64,000 bases of DNA from an uncultured Treponema sp. (lineage in GTDB: Bacteria; Spirochaetota; Spirochaetia; Treponematales; Treponemataceae), in assembly GCA_947165895.1 (NCBI GenBank), contig CAMVCB010000006.1, forward strand, positions 186,001-250,000, given 5' to 3'. A model generated the notes under the pieces. It was given only the letters and a program-made list of their open reading frames with translations. It had not been told where the DNA came from and did no database searches. A program made the translations under genes and the position numbers. Positions 25,283 to 34,010 of the stretch are shown piece after piece (position 1 is the first letter of the stretch; each line of letters starts with the position of its first letter).

Positions 25283-25675
25283 ATGAAAAAACTCTTTTGT
25301 GTTTTGATTTTAACATTATCTTCTATGGTATTCGCTCAGGTTCCGGAATTTGCAGAACACCCGGAAGCAAAAACAACTGATCTGACAACATTGAAAAATT
25401 ATAAGCGGTTAAAAGATAGAATTCGTCTTGTCAGTTTTTCTGAAAAGGAGAACATTTCATTAAAAATATATTATTTTGATGAATCAAAAAACAAATGGGT
25501 TATTTATGGAATTGGAAAATTAAAAGAATATAGTGATACTGATTTCGTCGATACAGAAAATGAAGGCATATTAAGAAAGATTAAATATATTGCAATTATT
25601 GAACCGGAAGGTATGGATTTTCAATATGCATTAAGAGAAGAGCATCATGACCTTTATATAAATGTAAAAGATTAA
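25283..25675 (+). CDS. secreted hypothetical protein
   Basis: 130 residues. A clear signal peptide (MKKLFCVLILTLSSMVFAQ, likely cut after Ala) is followed by a small beta-rich domain (IRLVSFSEKENISLKIYYFDESKNKW). GAGGAGG precedes ATG. It probably acts in the periplasm; the function is not recognised. A TATAAT-like box lies at about 25,259. Confidence 0.7.
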   Translation: MKKLFCVLILTLSSMVFAQVPEFAEHPEAKTTDLTTLKNYKRLKDRIRLVSFSEKENISLKIYYFDESKNKWVIYGIGKLKEYSDTDFVDTENEGILRKIKYIAIIEPEGMDFQYALREEHHDLYINVKD

Positions 25676-25679
25676 GAGT

Positions 25680-25784
25680 GATTATTTTATATTAGGGGTA
25701 TCTCAGGTCTATGAGCGTGATATTGGTGCTTCAGGTAATATGTTTGAGTTGCATTTTTTAATACGGAATTTTGTTGGGGAATAA
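25680..25784 (+). pseudogene. C-terminal remnant of an unknown protein
   Basis: Open frame DYFILGVSQVYERDIGASG, then NMFELHFLIRNFVGE and stop. It has no start codon or ribosome-binding site and is out of frame with the preceding gene. The ending in alternating aromatic/hydrophobic residues looks like the last strands of a larger, deleted protein. Short, so tentative. Confidence 0.35.
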
Positions 25785-25836
25785 ATATATAAAAGCGTCA
25801 GTAAATTTATTTCTAATTTTATGCTAAAATGTAATC

Positions 25837-26220
25837 ATGCGTATTGAACATGTTGCACTTTATGTAAAAGACCTTGAAAAAGCCAAAGATTTTTTTGTTA
25901 CCTTTCTGAAGGGGAAGGCCAATAAGGGTTATCACAATCCCAATACAAATTTCAGCTCTTACTTTATTTCATTTGATGACGGTGCCAGACTTGAAATAAT
26001 GACGCGGCCGGAAATTATTGAAGAGCAAAAGCACCCATATAGAAGCGGCTATGCACATCTTGCATTTAGCGTTGGCAGCAAAAAGGCTGTTGATGAATTG
26101 ACAGCTTGTCTTGATGAAGCCGGCTATTCTATTTCTTCAGGACCGCGCACTACAGGTGACGGTTATTATGAAAGCTGTATTGTCGCTTTTGAAGATAATC
26201 TGATTGAGATTACAGTATGA
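25837..26220 (+). CDS. VOC/glyoxalase-like protein (copy 2)
   Basis: 127 residues with the same motifs as the gene at 10,470 (IEHVALYVKDLEKAKDFF, YFISFDDGARLEIM, HLAFSVGSK, YYESCIVAFEDNLIEIT). This copy overlaps the acylphosphatase gene by 4 nt and begins the conserved murG-containing operon, so it is probably the resident copy. A TAAAAT box lies about 10 bases before ATG, again indicating a short leader. Likely metal-dependent lyase or isomerase; substrate unknown. Confidence 0.87.
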   Translation: MRIEHVALYVKDLEKAKDFFVTFLKGKANKGYHNPNTNFSSYFISFDDGARLEIMTRPEIIEEQKHPYRSGYAHLAFSVGSKKAVDELTACLDEAGYSISSGPRTTGDGYYESCIVAFEDNLIEITV

Positions 26221-26504
26221 AAAATTTTATATCAGAAAAAATCAGGCAGCAATTACGCTTCCGGGGGCGTGTTCAGGGGGTTGGCTTTCGTTTTACGGCG
26301 CAATATACGGCTGAACAGCTGGGGCTGACGGGCTGGGTGTATAATGATTATGATGGCAGCGTTCTTATGGAAATTCAGGGCAGACCGGAATCTATAAAAA
26401 AGATGATAGAAAGACTGGATTCAGACAGATTTATCCGTATTGAGACTATTGAAAAAACGGAGCTGCCTCTTGTAGAGCACGAGGTCAGTTTTTACGTGCG
26501 CTAA
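26217..26504 (+). CDS. acyP: acylphosphatase
   Basis: 95 residues. RFRGRVQGVGFR carries the catalytic Arg and phosphate-binding loop, and GWVYNDYDGSVLMEIQG supplies the catalytic Asn and the family's G.V.N...G pattern. It hydrolyses carboxyl-phosphate bonds of acylphosphates in the cytoplasm. Full family length. Translationally coupled to the VOC gene. Confidence 0.93.
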   Translation: MKNFISEKIRQQLRFRGRVQGVGFRFTAQYTAEQLGLTGWVYNDYDGSVLMEIQGRPESIKKMIERLDSDRFIRIETIEKTELPLVEHEVSFYVR

Positions 26505-26567
26505 TTACTGTGATTCTATAAGGTGATTACTGTCGTCCAAAGTCTTATTTTGTGCTATATTTATAGT

Positions 26568-27755
26568 ATGAAATTAAATAAAAATCTTGTGGCTTTTACT
26601 GGCGGCGGAACCGGGGGACATATTTACCCGGGACTTGCTGTTGCTGATGAAATAAAAAAAATTGCAGAAAAAAATCATAAAGAGCTTTCTATTATCTGGC
26701 TTGGCTGTTCTAAGGGAATGGATAAAAAAATCGTAGAGACTGCCTGTGGGGAAGGAGGAAAGCCCTCTGTAGAAAGGTTTTATGGTATTCCTTCGGGAAA
26801 ACTGCGCCGTTATTTTTCACTAAAAAACTTTTCTGATCTTTTCAGAATTTTTGCAGGCTTTGTTTCGGCTTTTTTTATCCTAAAAAAGAAGCGCCCTTGT
26901 GTGCTTTTTTCTAAGGGGGGATTTGTAAGCGTTCCTCCATGTATTGCGGCCCGCCTTCTTGGCATTCCGGTTTATACTCATGAGTGTGATTTTACCCTGG
27001 GTCTGGCTAACAGAATCAACTTCAAATCTGCAAAAAAGATGTTTCTTTCATACGAGGAAACAAAAAACAGGCTTTCTGCGGCTGACCAGGAACGCGTAAT
27101 TGTAAGCGGAAATCCTGTACGTCCTGTTTTTTATACGGCTGATGCTGCTCGGGGAAGGGAATTTTTAGGTCTTGGGGGTGAACAGGACGGAATAAGCGCT
27201 GTGGAAGCTGGCAATAAACCTCTTCTCCTTGTTCTTGGCGGTTCTTCCGGCGCCCGACAGATAAACAACCTGGTTTTTGATAATCTGGACTGGCTGTGTC
27301 AGCATTTTACTGTAGTTCATCAGACTGGTCTTTTAAACAATGACCAGAATCGGGAAGGGGAACTGAAAGAAAAATACGGTGCATCCTACCGTCCATATCA
27401 GTTCATTTACGAGCAGATGCCTGACGTGCTTGCGGCAAGTGACCTTGTACTTTCCCGGGCAGGTGCCAATTCAATATGGGAGGCTGCGGTTCTTCTAAAG
27501 CCTATGCTGCTCATTCCTTTGTGCGGAAGCGGTACCCGCGGAGATCAGGTTGATAATGCAAGATTTTTTGAAGAAAATAAGAGTGCCTTAGTCCTCATTG
27601 GTCAGGATGCAACTTCAGAAAATATGAAGCAAGAACTGACAAAACTTCTGGATCTTAATACAAGAAAAAATCTTTCGGAAGGATTAAAAAAACTGATTGG
27701 AAGTCAAAAGCCAGCGCAAAAAATTGCCGAAATTATATATGAGGAAACTTTGTAA
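26568..27755 (+). CDS. murG: UDP-GlcNAc:undecaprenyl-PP-MurNAc-pentapeptide transferase
   Basis: 395 residues from ATG 26568 (MKLNKNLVAFTGGGTGGHIYPGLAVADEI); in-frame GTG 26523 would add an atypical tail. The N-terminal GGGTGGHIYP loop, then GGFVSVPPCIAARLLGIPVYTHE, then GGSSGARQINN, VLSRAGANSIWEAAVLLKPMLLIPL and GDQVDNA are all MurG signatures for lipid II synthesis at the inner membrane. A -10-like TATATT is close to ATG and no clear Shine-Dalgarno is visible, so a leaderless mRNA is possible. Stop and next start overlap. Confidence 0.95.
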   Translation: MKLNKNLVAFTGGGTGGHIYPGLAVADEIKKIAEKNHKELSIIWLGCSKGMDKKIVETACGEGGKPSVERFYGIPSGKLRRYFSLKNFSDLFRIFAGFVSAFFILKKKRPCVLFSKGGFVSVPPCIAARLLGIPVYTHECDFTLGLANRINFKSAKKMFLSYEETKNRLSAADQERVIVSGNPVRPVFYTADAARGREFLGLGGEQDGISAVEAGNKPLLLVLGGSSGARQINNLVFDNLDWLCQHFTVVHQTGLLNNDQNREGELKEKYGASYRPYQFIYEQMPDVLAASDLVLSRAGANSIWEAAVLLKPMLLIPLCGSGTRGDQVDNARFFEENKSALVLIGQDATSENMKQELTKLLDLNTRKNLSEGLKKLIGSQKPAQKIAEIIYEETL

Positions 27756-28246
27756 TGACTTTTGTACCCGTTGATTACTTTTTTTGCATTTTAATCCTGA
27801 TTTTCGGACTGACAGCTTTTGCCCGTGGCTTTGTTGCCTCAGTTTTTGGAAAAGCTGCCTGGATTGCAGGCCTTTTATGCGGAATCTTTTTTAATAAGCA
27901 GATTGCAGTCCACCTGAGACCAAAAATTTCGAATGAAATTTTGTGCGTAGTTCTTTCATTTTTGATTGTTTTTGTCGTTATCTTTCTTTTCGTAAAAATA
28001 TTTGAAATTATTTTGCAGAAAATATTTGAAAATAAGATTTTAGGAAGCCTTAACAGAGGGTTAGGCCTTTTATTCGGCCTGATTGAAGGCTTCGCCATCG
28101 TCTGTCTGATAATTTTTATTCTTGGTATTCAGCCTTTTATAGATACCGGAAATCTTTTTCACGACAGCTTTTTTGTAAAGCTGATGAATGTAGTTGTCAG
28201 TTCGGAGCTTTTTAAAAAGGCTGGAGGAGTAAGAAGTCATGTATGA
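27755..28246 (+). CDS. cvpA: CvpA family membrane protein
   Basis: 163 residues with four hydrophobic segments and the early DYFFCILILIFGLTAFARGF pattern typical of CvpA. The family is implicated in envelope homeostasis and colicin V production; the exact role is not settled. Its place between murG and a polymerase subunit gene is compact, with overlapping starts and stops. Confidence 0.85.
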   Translation: MTFVPVDYFFCILILIFGLTAFARGFVASVFGKAAWIAGLLCGIFFNKQIAVHLRPKISNEILCVVLSFLIVFVVIFLFVKIFEIILQKIFENKILGSLNRGLGLLFGLIEGFAIVCLIIFILGIQPFIDTGNLFHDSFFVKLMNVVVSSELFKKAGGVRSHV

Positions 28247-29468
28247 AAATCTTGTAAATCAGGCTGTTTCTAAAGATTTATCCTCTGATATTAAAAATAA
28301 CAGGCTGCCGGGCTCCCTTTTATTTTCCGGCCCTGAAGCAAGCGGTAAACTGACTGCGGCACTTGAAACTGCCCGTATTCTTTCCTGTCATGAGGGTGGA
28401 AAGCGGCGTTTTGACTGTACATGTCCGTCATGCCTGCAGCATAAAAGCCTTACCTGCTCAAATATCCTTCTTCTGGGACCTCGTGACTGCTTTCTTGAGA
28501 TTTCCAGCGCAAAAGAGACTTTTCTGGACGCTGTAAAGGCAAATGCCAGCTATCTTACTGCGGCCCGCTATCTTTTTTTACGCAGCATCCGTAAGCTTAC
28601 CCTTCGCTTTTCTGATATTTTATGGCAGGGAGATAAGGATTTGAATAAAATCGGCACGATTATTGCCGATATAAACGAAAATCTTGAACGTCTGGATTTT
28701 CCACGCCAGCTTCCTGCCTTTGAAGAACTTGAAGAAATCTGCTCAAAGCTTGAAAAAAAGGCTTTAGATCTGGAAACGGACTTTTTATACGATTCAATTC
28801 CTGTAAGTCAAATCAGAAATATGGAAATCTGGGCTCACATAAAAAGCGAAGAGGGCAAAAAGACAATCATCATTGAAAATGCCCACCGTATGCAGGCCAG
28901 CGTGCGTAATGCACTGCTGAAAATCCTTGAAGAGCCGCCTGCCGACTGTGTATTTATTCTTTTAACATCGCAGAAAAACGCCATCATGCAGACAATTCTT
29001 TCCAGAGTGCGAAATTATACCTTCAAAGAACGCACTTTAGACCAGCAGAAGGACGTAATCACTCGTGTTTTCCATAATGACGGCTTTACCGGCTCCATAA
29101 ACGATTATCTTTTGACCTTTCTTCCTGTAAAGCCTGAAAAAATACGTGAGCAGGCAGACCTTTTCTTTACAGGCATTGCAAAACATCAGATTCCTGTGAT
29201 TGCTGACCTGGTAAAAGCCTGCCAGAACTTTAATCCCCGTGTTGAATTAAAAATCTTTCTCGAATCTGTTGCGCTAAAAATGCGTCCCCTGAAAAACTCG
29301 CCTCTGGGGGCTGAAATTTCATATTCCGCAATGGAACTTTTAAGAAATACATGGGATAACATTACTCTTTTTAATCAGACACCGCAGGCCGCTCTGGAAA
29401 TCCTTCTCAGAGACATGGCTGCCCTGAACTCTAAAGCGGGAGATATTTTCAAATGCGCGGTTATGTAA
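28239..29468 (+). CDS. holB: DNA polymerase III delta'-like clamp-loader subunit
   Basis: 409 residues. LPGSLLFSGPEASGKLTAALETAR resembles the P-loop region with a divergent Walker A. Zinc-binding cysteines are in DCTCPSC plus an upstream Cys. IIENAHRMQASVRNALLKILEEPPADCVFILLTS followed by ILSRVR (SRC-like) is the classic delta'/DnaX lid. A spirochete-like insertion (about residues 90-170) is present. It loads the sliding clamp. It overlaps cvpA by 8 nt and the kinase gene by 16 nt. Confidence 0.85.
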   Translation: MYENLVNQAVSKDLSSDIKNNRLPGSLLFSGPEASGKLTAALETARILSCHEGGKRRFDCTCPSCLQHKSLTCSNILLLGPRDCFLEISSAKETFLDAVKANASYLTAARYLFLRSIRKLTLRFSDILWQGDKDLNKIGTIIADINENLERLDFPRQLPAFEELEEICSKLEKKALDLETDFLYDSIPVSQIRNMEIWAHIKSEEGKKTIIIENAHRMQASVRNALLKILEEPPADCVFILLTSQKNAIMQTILSRVRNYTFKERTLDQQKDVITRVFHNDGFTGSINDYLLTFLPVKPEKIREQADLFFTGIAKHQIPVIADLVKACQNFNPRVELKIFLESVALKMRPLKNSPLGAEISYSAMELLRNTWDNITLFNQTPQAALEILLRDMAALNSKAGDIFKCAVM

Positions 29469-30682
29469 AGAAAATCACTCAAAAAATTGATAAGTTTTCC
29501 AGGGAACAGCTTTCTTCGCTGCTGGAAGATATGGCCGGAGAAATTGAAAATTATGATTCAATCATGGAATCACTTTCTGCGGGCATTGTTATAGTGGATA
29601 AAGACTATAAGCTTATTCAAAACAACAGGATTGCGGAACGAAGGCTTAATTTTACCCAGCATCTTGATGAAACTGTGCCGGGCTCAGTTTATTTATGGGA
29701 AATTATTGAAGATTCCGATATTGCTGATTTTATTAAAAACTGCGCCCAGAAGGGGACAACCAACAGCGCTGAAGATTTTTCGGTGGTTTCTGAAAACGGC
29801 AGCGTGCGGTTTTTAAACATTCAGATAAATCCTCTGGTCAAAAAGTGTGATATGTGCGGCCGGGTAATTCTGATTCGTGACGTTACTGACAAAAAAAATC
29901 AGGATCTGCTAGTTCACCGCATGGAAAATATGGCAAATCTTACAAATCTTGCGGCCGGAATGGCACACGATATAAAAAATCCCCTGGGTGCCATTTCGAT
30001 TCACATTCAGCTTGTGCAGAAGGCCCTTCAGAAGGCCAGGGAAAATAATGACAAGCTCCCTGCAAAAAAGTTTGTTGAAGACCATATAGATGTTGTAAAT
30101 GAAGAAATTGAACATTTAAATCGCCTTGTGATGGACTTTTTGTTTGCCGTACGGCCTGTAAATGCCACCTTACAGCTGAAAAATCCCGCTCTTTTGATAA
30201 AAAACATTGCAGAATTCTTTACAGCTGAGTTTAACCGCTTTAATGTGGGTGTAGAAATCACATCTTCGACTGATCAGCGCATTATGCTGGATGAAAAGCT
30301 TTTGCGTGAAGTAATAATGAATCTTTCGCAGAATGCCCTGAGCGCAATAAAATCAAGATTTCCGGAATGTAATATTGAGCGTAAATCTGAAGAGCAGGGG
30401 GCCTTTTTAGGTCTTTTTAAGATTGACTGCAGCACTGACGGCATTAAATATGTAATAAAAATCAGCGACAACGGCTGCGGAATGTCAAATCAGACTGTTT
30501 CCCGCATTTTTGAGCCTTATTATACGACAAAAGCCAACGGAACCGGACTTGGAATGACCATGGTTTATAAAATCGTAAAGGAATTTTCGGGCGAGATTCA
30601 GGTTGAATCGCAGGAAGGAAGGGGCACTATTTTTACCCTGACTTTTCCTCTGCCTCAGGATAATACAAAACTTTTAAAATAA
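29453..30682 (+). CDS. NtrB/AtoS-type sensor histidine kinase
   Basis: 409 residues, cytoplasmic. A PAS domain (about 40-140: LSAGIVIVDKDYKLIQNN) is followed by the H-box GMAHDIKNPLGAIS with the phospho-His, the N-box NLSQNALSAI, and G-boxes DNGCGMS and GTGLGM. No membrane helix, so it senses an internal cue. It feeds the sigma-54 activator encoded downstream. The space between them holds the dispersed repeat. Confidence 0.92.
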   Translation: MRGYVKKITQKIDKFSREQLSSLLEDMAGEIENYDSIMESLSAGIVIVDKDYKLIQNNRIAERRLNFTQHLDETVPGSVYLWEIIEDSDIADFIKNCAQKGTTNSAEDFSVVSENGSVRFLNIQINPLVKKCDMCGRVILIRDVTDKKNQDLLVHRMENMANLTNLAAGMAHDIKNPLGAISIHIQLVQKALQKARENNDKLPAKKFVEDHIDVVNEEIEHLNRLVMDFLFAVRPVNATLQLKNPALLIKNIAEFFTAEFNRFNVGVEITSSTDQRIMLDEKLLREVIMNLSQNALSAIKSRFPECNIERKSEEQGAFLGLFKIDCSTDGIKYVIKISDNGCGMSNQTVSRIFEPYYTTKANGTGLGMTMVYKIVKEFSGEIQVESQEGRGTIFTLTFPLPQDNTKLLK

Positions 30683-30685
30683 AAA

Positions 30686-30716
30686 GGCCGGCGGCTCTGA
30701 CCGGCCGCCTTACAGG
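30686..30716 (+). repeat. partial leader repeat (second hairpin only)
   Basis: GGCGG/CCGCC stem around the invariant loop CTCTGACCGG, followed by TTACAGG. It is a tandem partial copy directly in front of the full copy at 30,720. Confidence 0.8.
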
Positions 30717-30719
30717 TAA

Positions 30720-30807
30720 GTAAAGCTAAAAAATTGCTGCATCGCAATTTTTTTTAACGCTTTGCTATAGAACACCGCCCGCTCTGACCGGCGGGCTTAC
30801 ACAGGAG
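30720..30807 (+). repeat. dispersed leader repeat, copy 2
   Basis: Same organisation as 3,128-3,216, with loop TGCATC in hairpin 1 and stem GCCCG/CGGGC in hairpin 2. Its ACAGGAGG end is the ribosome-binding site for the response regulator at 30,813. Confidence 0.92.
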
Positions 30808-30812
30808 GCAAC

Positions 30813-32159
30813 ATGTTTACTATTCTTACAATTGATGATGAAGAAAATATCCGTAACGGACTTGCCGACAATTTTGAGCTTGAAGGCTACGAGGTAAAAA
30901 AAGCTGCCAGCGGAAAGGAAGGACTTGCCCTTATTGCCAAAGGCGGAATTGACCTTGTAATTACTGACCTTCGCATGGACGGAATTTCTGGTGAGGAGGT
31001 TGTTCGCCGAGTTACGACAGAAAACCCCGGAATTCCGATTATCGTTTTGACCGGTCACGGAAGCATTGAAGACGCAACTAAGGCAATTAAATCCGGCGCC
31101 TATGACTTTTTGACAAAGCCTCTGGATCTGGATCATTTAAACCTGATTGTAAAAAATGCCCTTCGCGGTAAGGAGCTTGCAAATCAGAATAAGGAACTTC
31201 TGGCCCGCCTGAACAAGGAAGCTTCACCTGATGAAATGATAGGAAAATCTTCCGAGCTGAATCATGTGCGGACTATGATACAGAAGGCGGCCCCTGCCAA
31301 AGCCAGTGTTCTGATTACCGGCGAAAGCGGAGTCGGAAAGGAGCTTGTGGCTCATGCGATTCATAATCAGTCACCAAGGAAAGACAAACCTTTTATTTCC
31401 GTTCACTGCGCGGCACTCAGCGAGACCCTTTTGGAGAGCGAACTTTTTGGTCATGAAAAGGGAGCTTACACAGGAGCTGATTCTATGAGCAAGGGACGTT
31501 TTGAACTTGCTGACGGCGGCACTCTCTTTCTGGATGAAATTGGTGAAATCAATCAGGCAACCCAGGTTAAACTTTTGCGGGCTTTGCAGGAGAAAAAATT
31601 TGAGCGTGTGGGCGGAACTGAAACTATCAGCGTTGATGTGCGCGTTGTTGCTGCCACAAACCGTAATCTTGAAGAGGAAGTAAAGAACGGAAAATTCCGC
31701 GAAGATTTGTATTACCGTCTTAATGTTGTGCGAATTGAAATGCCCAGCCTTCGTGAGCGCAAGGACGACATACCTCTTTTGATGCATTCATTTTTGCGTG
31801 AGTTCAATATTGAAAACGAAAAGAACATTAAGGGCTTTGACAACCGGGCTAAGGCCGCAATGCTCAAATACAGCTGGCCTGGAAATATCCGTGAGCTTAA
31901 AAACTGCGTGGAAAGTGCAGTTGTAATGTGCACGGGTGACGAAATAAAAATTGATGATTTACCTTCCAGTGTGCGCGAAAAGAGCGATGAAAAGGTAATT
32001 ACAATTCCAATCGGTATGCCCATGGAAGAAGCTGAGCTTATAATTATAAAAGAAAATCTTGCCTTTAATGACGGAAATAAGAGTAAAACGGCCGATATTT
32101 TAGGTATAGGACGAAAGACTTTACACCGAAAATTAGGCGAAAAAGATGACGAAGAATAA
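30813..32159 (+). CDS. NtrC-family sigma-54-dependent response regulator
   Basis: 448 residues. Receiver domain with DDEE and phospho-acceptor Asp in VITDLRMD (about 51) and Lys in LTKPLD. AAA+ domain with GESGVGKE, GAYTGADS (a GAFTGA variant that contacts sigma-54) and LFLDEIGE. A Fis-type helix-turn-helix closes the protein (NKSKTADILGIGRKTLHRKL). Activates sigma-54 promoters on phosphorylation by the adjacent kinase. The regulon is not visible here. Confidence 0.94.
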   Translation: MFTILTIDDEENIRNGLADNFELEGYEVKKAASGKEGLALIAKGGIDLVITDLRMDGISGEEVVRRVTTENPGIPIIVLTGHGSIEDATKAIKSGAYDFLTKPLDLDHLNLIVKNALRGKELANQNKELLARLNKEASPDEMIGKSSELNHVRTMIQKAAPAKASVLITGESGVGKELVAHAIHNQSPRKDKPFISVHCAALSETLLESELFGHEKGAYTGADSMSKGRFELADGGTLFLDEIGEINQATQVKLLRALQEKKFERVGGTETISVDVRVVAATNRNLEEEVKNGKFREDLYYRLNVVRIEMPSLRERKDDIPLLMHSFLREFNIENEKNIKGFDNRAKAAMLKYSWPGNIRELKNCVESAVVMCTGDEIKIDDLPSSVREKSDEKVITIPIGMPMEEAELIIIKENLAFNDGNKSKTADILGIGRKTLHRKLGEKDDEE

Positions 32160-32189
32160 AATCAACAGATAATAAGTGTATAAAATTAT

Positions 32190-32240
32190 ATACTGTATTA
32201 TATATTAGACTTGAATAATATATAATACAGTATTTTTTTT
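32190..32240. terminator. Rho-independent terminator with an 18-bp stem
   Basis: Perfect AT-rich stem 32190-32207 / 32216-32233, loop GACTTGAA, then T8. It ends the two-component operon. Confidence 0.85.
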
Positions 32241-32390
32241 GCCTGAAAGCACTAATGGGTAATATGTATGAAAAATGATACAATGTATAAGTGTATAAAT
32301 TTGTATAAAGTAGACAGTTTTAAAGTTTTGTATAGTGGTTTTAATTTATTTATGCATAAAAATTGCATAAATATGCATAAAAAAATTTTT

Positions 32391-32483
32391 GACACGGATA
32401 GCACGGATACACACGGATTTTCACGGATATAAAATATATATAATATCCGTGTCCCATCCGTGCTCATCTGCGTTCATCCGTGT
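32391..32483. repeat. CACGGAT repeat cluster forming a long inverted repeat
   Basis: Four CACGGAT units in direct orientation (32393-32439) face three ATCCGTG units (32444-32483) across an AT-rich centre. The half-sites can pair as one extended hairpin. Single CACGGAT motifs also occur near 10,875 and 10,910. It lies between two convergent terminators and no gene is present (32,241-32,490). Confidence 0.75.
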
Positions 32484-32490
32484 TAAAATA

Positions 32491-32520
32491 AAAAAAAGCG
32501 ATAGCCCGTAAGCTACCGCC
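32491..32520 (-). terminator. glgC terminator
   Basis: On the minus strand: hairpin GCGGTAGC/GCTATCGC with loop TTACGG, followed by a T run (the A run at 32491-32497 in plus orientation). Confidence 0.8.
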
Positions 32521-32551
32521 TTCTTTCATTTATTGATGATTTATCTGCCTT

Positions 32552-33850
32552 TTAGATTTCAGTGCCGCTTGGAATTACTGCGCCCTTACGGATAACGATG
32601 ATTCCGTCTGCGCTGTAGAAGCTTCCGTGGTCACCGTCTTCATACTTATTCTTTGAAACACCGATTTTACAGTTGTCACCGATTTTTGCGTTCTTATCGA
32701 TGATGGTTTTTGCAATCTTACAGTTTTTACCGATTCCTGTAAGAGGTGTTTTTGCCTTTCTGTAAGCGGCTTTTTCTTCATGAGTATCGTAGTAGTCGGC
32801 ACCCATCATAATTACACCGTCAAGCTCACAGCCTTCATTGATAACTGAACGTACACCGATTACGCTGTTTTTGAGGCTGCTGTTTGAAATGATACATCCT
32901 TCTGATGTGAGGGTGTGGTCAATTTCTGCCTTGTTGATTTTTGAAGGCGGAAGATTGCGGGGGTGAGTATAGATTGGCTTAACTTCACTGTAGAAGTTGA
33001 AGCGAGGCTGGTCAGATGTAAGCTCGATGTTTGCATCATAGAAGCTGCGGATAGTTCCGATGTCTTCCCAGTAGCCGTCGAAGGTGTAAGAACAGATCTT
33101 CTTTTTGCCGATTGCGAGAGGAATGATTTCCTTACCAAAGTCTGTGTAGCGCTCATTTTCGCCGCCCAGCATGTCTTCCATTGTCTGAGCATCAAAAATG
33201 TAGATACCCATAGATGCAAGGTATTCTTTTTCTTCTGGAAGGCCTGGATCGCGGGCTTCTTTTGGAATCTTCCATGCATCGATGTTTAAATCTGCCTTTG
33301 GTTTTTCCATGAATTCCTTGATGTTGTTTTCGCTGTCAATCTTCATGATACCAAAGCCGGTTGCATCCTGACGGTTTACGGCTGTAGCGGCGATTGTGAT
33401 GTTTGCACCTGATTTAATGTGGGCATCCATAAATGCCTTTAAATCCATCTTGTAAAGCTGGTCGCCTGAAAGAATGATGTAATGGGTAGGCTTTTGTGTC
33501 TTAAAGTGGATGAAGTTTTTGCGAACGGCGTCGGCAGTTCCTTCATACCAGCCTGAATGTTCAAGAGTCTGCTCTGCGGCAAGAATTTCTACGAAACCGT
33601 TAGAAAAGCGGTCAAAATTGTAGGAATTTGAAATGTGCAGGTGGAGTGAAGCTGAATTGAACTGGGTAAGAAGGTAAATCTTCTTGTAGCCTGAGTTAAT
33701 ACAGTTTGAAATTGGAATATCTACAATTCGGTATTTTCCGCCAAAAGAAACGGCAGGTTTTGAGCGTTCCTTTGTAAGAGGGTAAAGACGGGTTCCTTTT
33801 CCTCCTCCCAAGATGATTGCCAGTACTCTTGGCTCTTCGTAATCAGCCAT
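32552..33850 (-). CDS. glgC: glucose-1-phosphate adenylyltransferase
   Basis: 432 residues. LAIILGGGKGTRLYPLTKERSKPAVSF is the nucleotide-binding signature, and FEILAAEQT-like plus GWYEGTADAVRKN and the catalytic SGDQLYKMD follow. FGIMKID and a C-terminal left-handed beta-helix with hexapeptide repeats (GVRSVINEGCELDGVIMMGAD, GDNCKIGV) complete it. Makes ADP-glucose for glycogen. AAGGAG precedes ATG. Full length for bacterial GlgC. Confidence 0.96.
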   Translation of the reverse strand: MADYEEPRVLAIILGGGKGTRLYPLTKERSKPAVSFGGKYRIVDIPISNCINSGYKKIYLLTQFNSASLHLHISNSYNFDRFSNGFVEILAAEQTLEHSGWYEGTADAVRKNFIHFKTQKPTHYIILSGDQLYKMDLKAFMDAHIKSGANITIAATAVNRQDATGFGIMKIDSENNIKEFMEKPKADLNIDAWKIPKEARDPGLPEEKEYLASMGIYIFDAQTMEDMLGGENERYTDFGKEIIPLAIGKKKICSYTFDGYWEDIGTIRSFYDANIELTSDQPRFNFYSEVKPIYTHPRNLPPSKINKAEIDHTLTSEGCIISNSSLKNSVIGVRSVINEGCELDGVIMMGADYYDTHEEKAAYRKAKTPLTGIGKNCKIAKTIIDKNAKIGDNCKIGVSKNKYEDGDHGSFYSADGIIVIRKGAVIPSGTEI

Positions 33851-33956
33851 AGTTGTCTCCTTTTTATTGTTTTACGATTATTTTTTTCTGTTTTTTTAAT
33901 TATATATCTGATTTATATAAAAGGCAAAAATTTTCGTTTACTTTAAACCAAAAAAA

Positions 33957-33984
33957 ATCACCCTCCGTATGCGGAAGGTGATTT
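33957..33984. terminator. terminator after the outer-membrane protein gene
   Basis: AATCACC/GGTGATT outer stem with TCCG/CGGA inside; on the minus strand it is followed by T7. Confidence 0.8.
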
Positions 33985-34010
33985 GAGTTCTGACAAAAAT
34001 ATGCCTTTGC

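Noticed and set aside
30720..30807. Riboswitch upstream of the NtrC-type gene
   Set aside because: The same sequence precedes unrelated genes elsewhere in the window, so it is a dispersed repeat rather than a gene-specific sensor.
32391..32483. CRISPR-like array
   Set aside because: Units are 7 bp with unequal short gaps and inverted copies; no spacers or cas genes.
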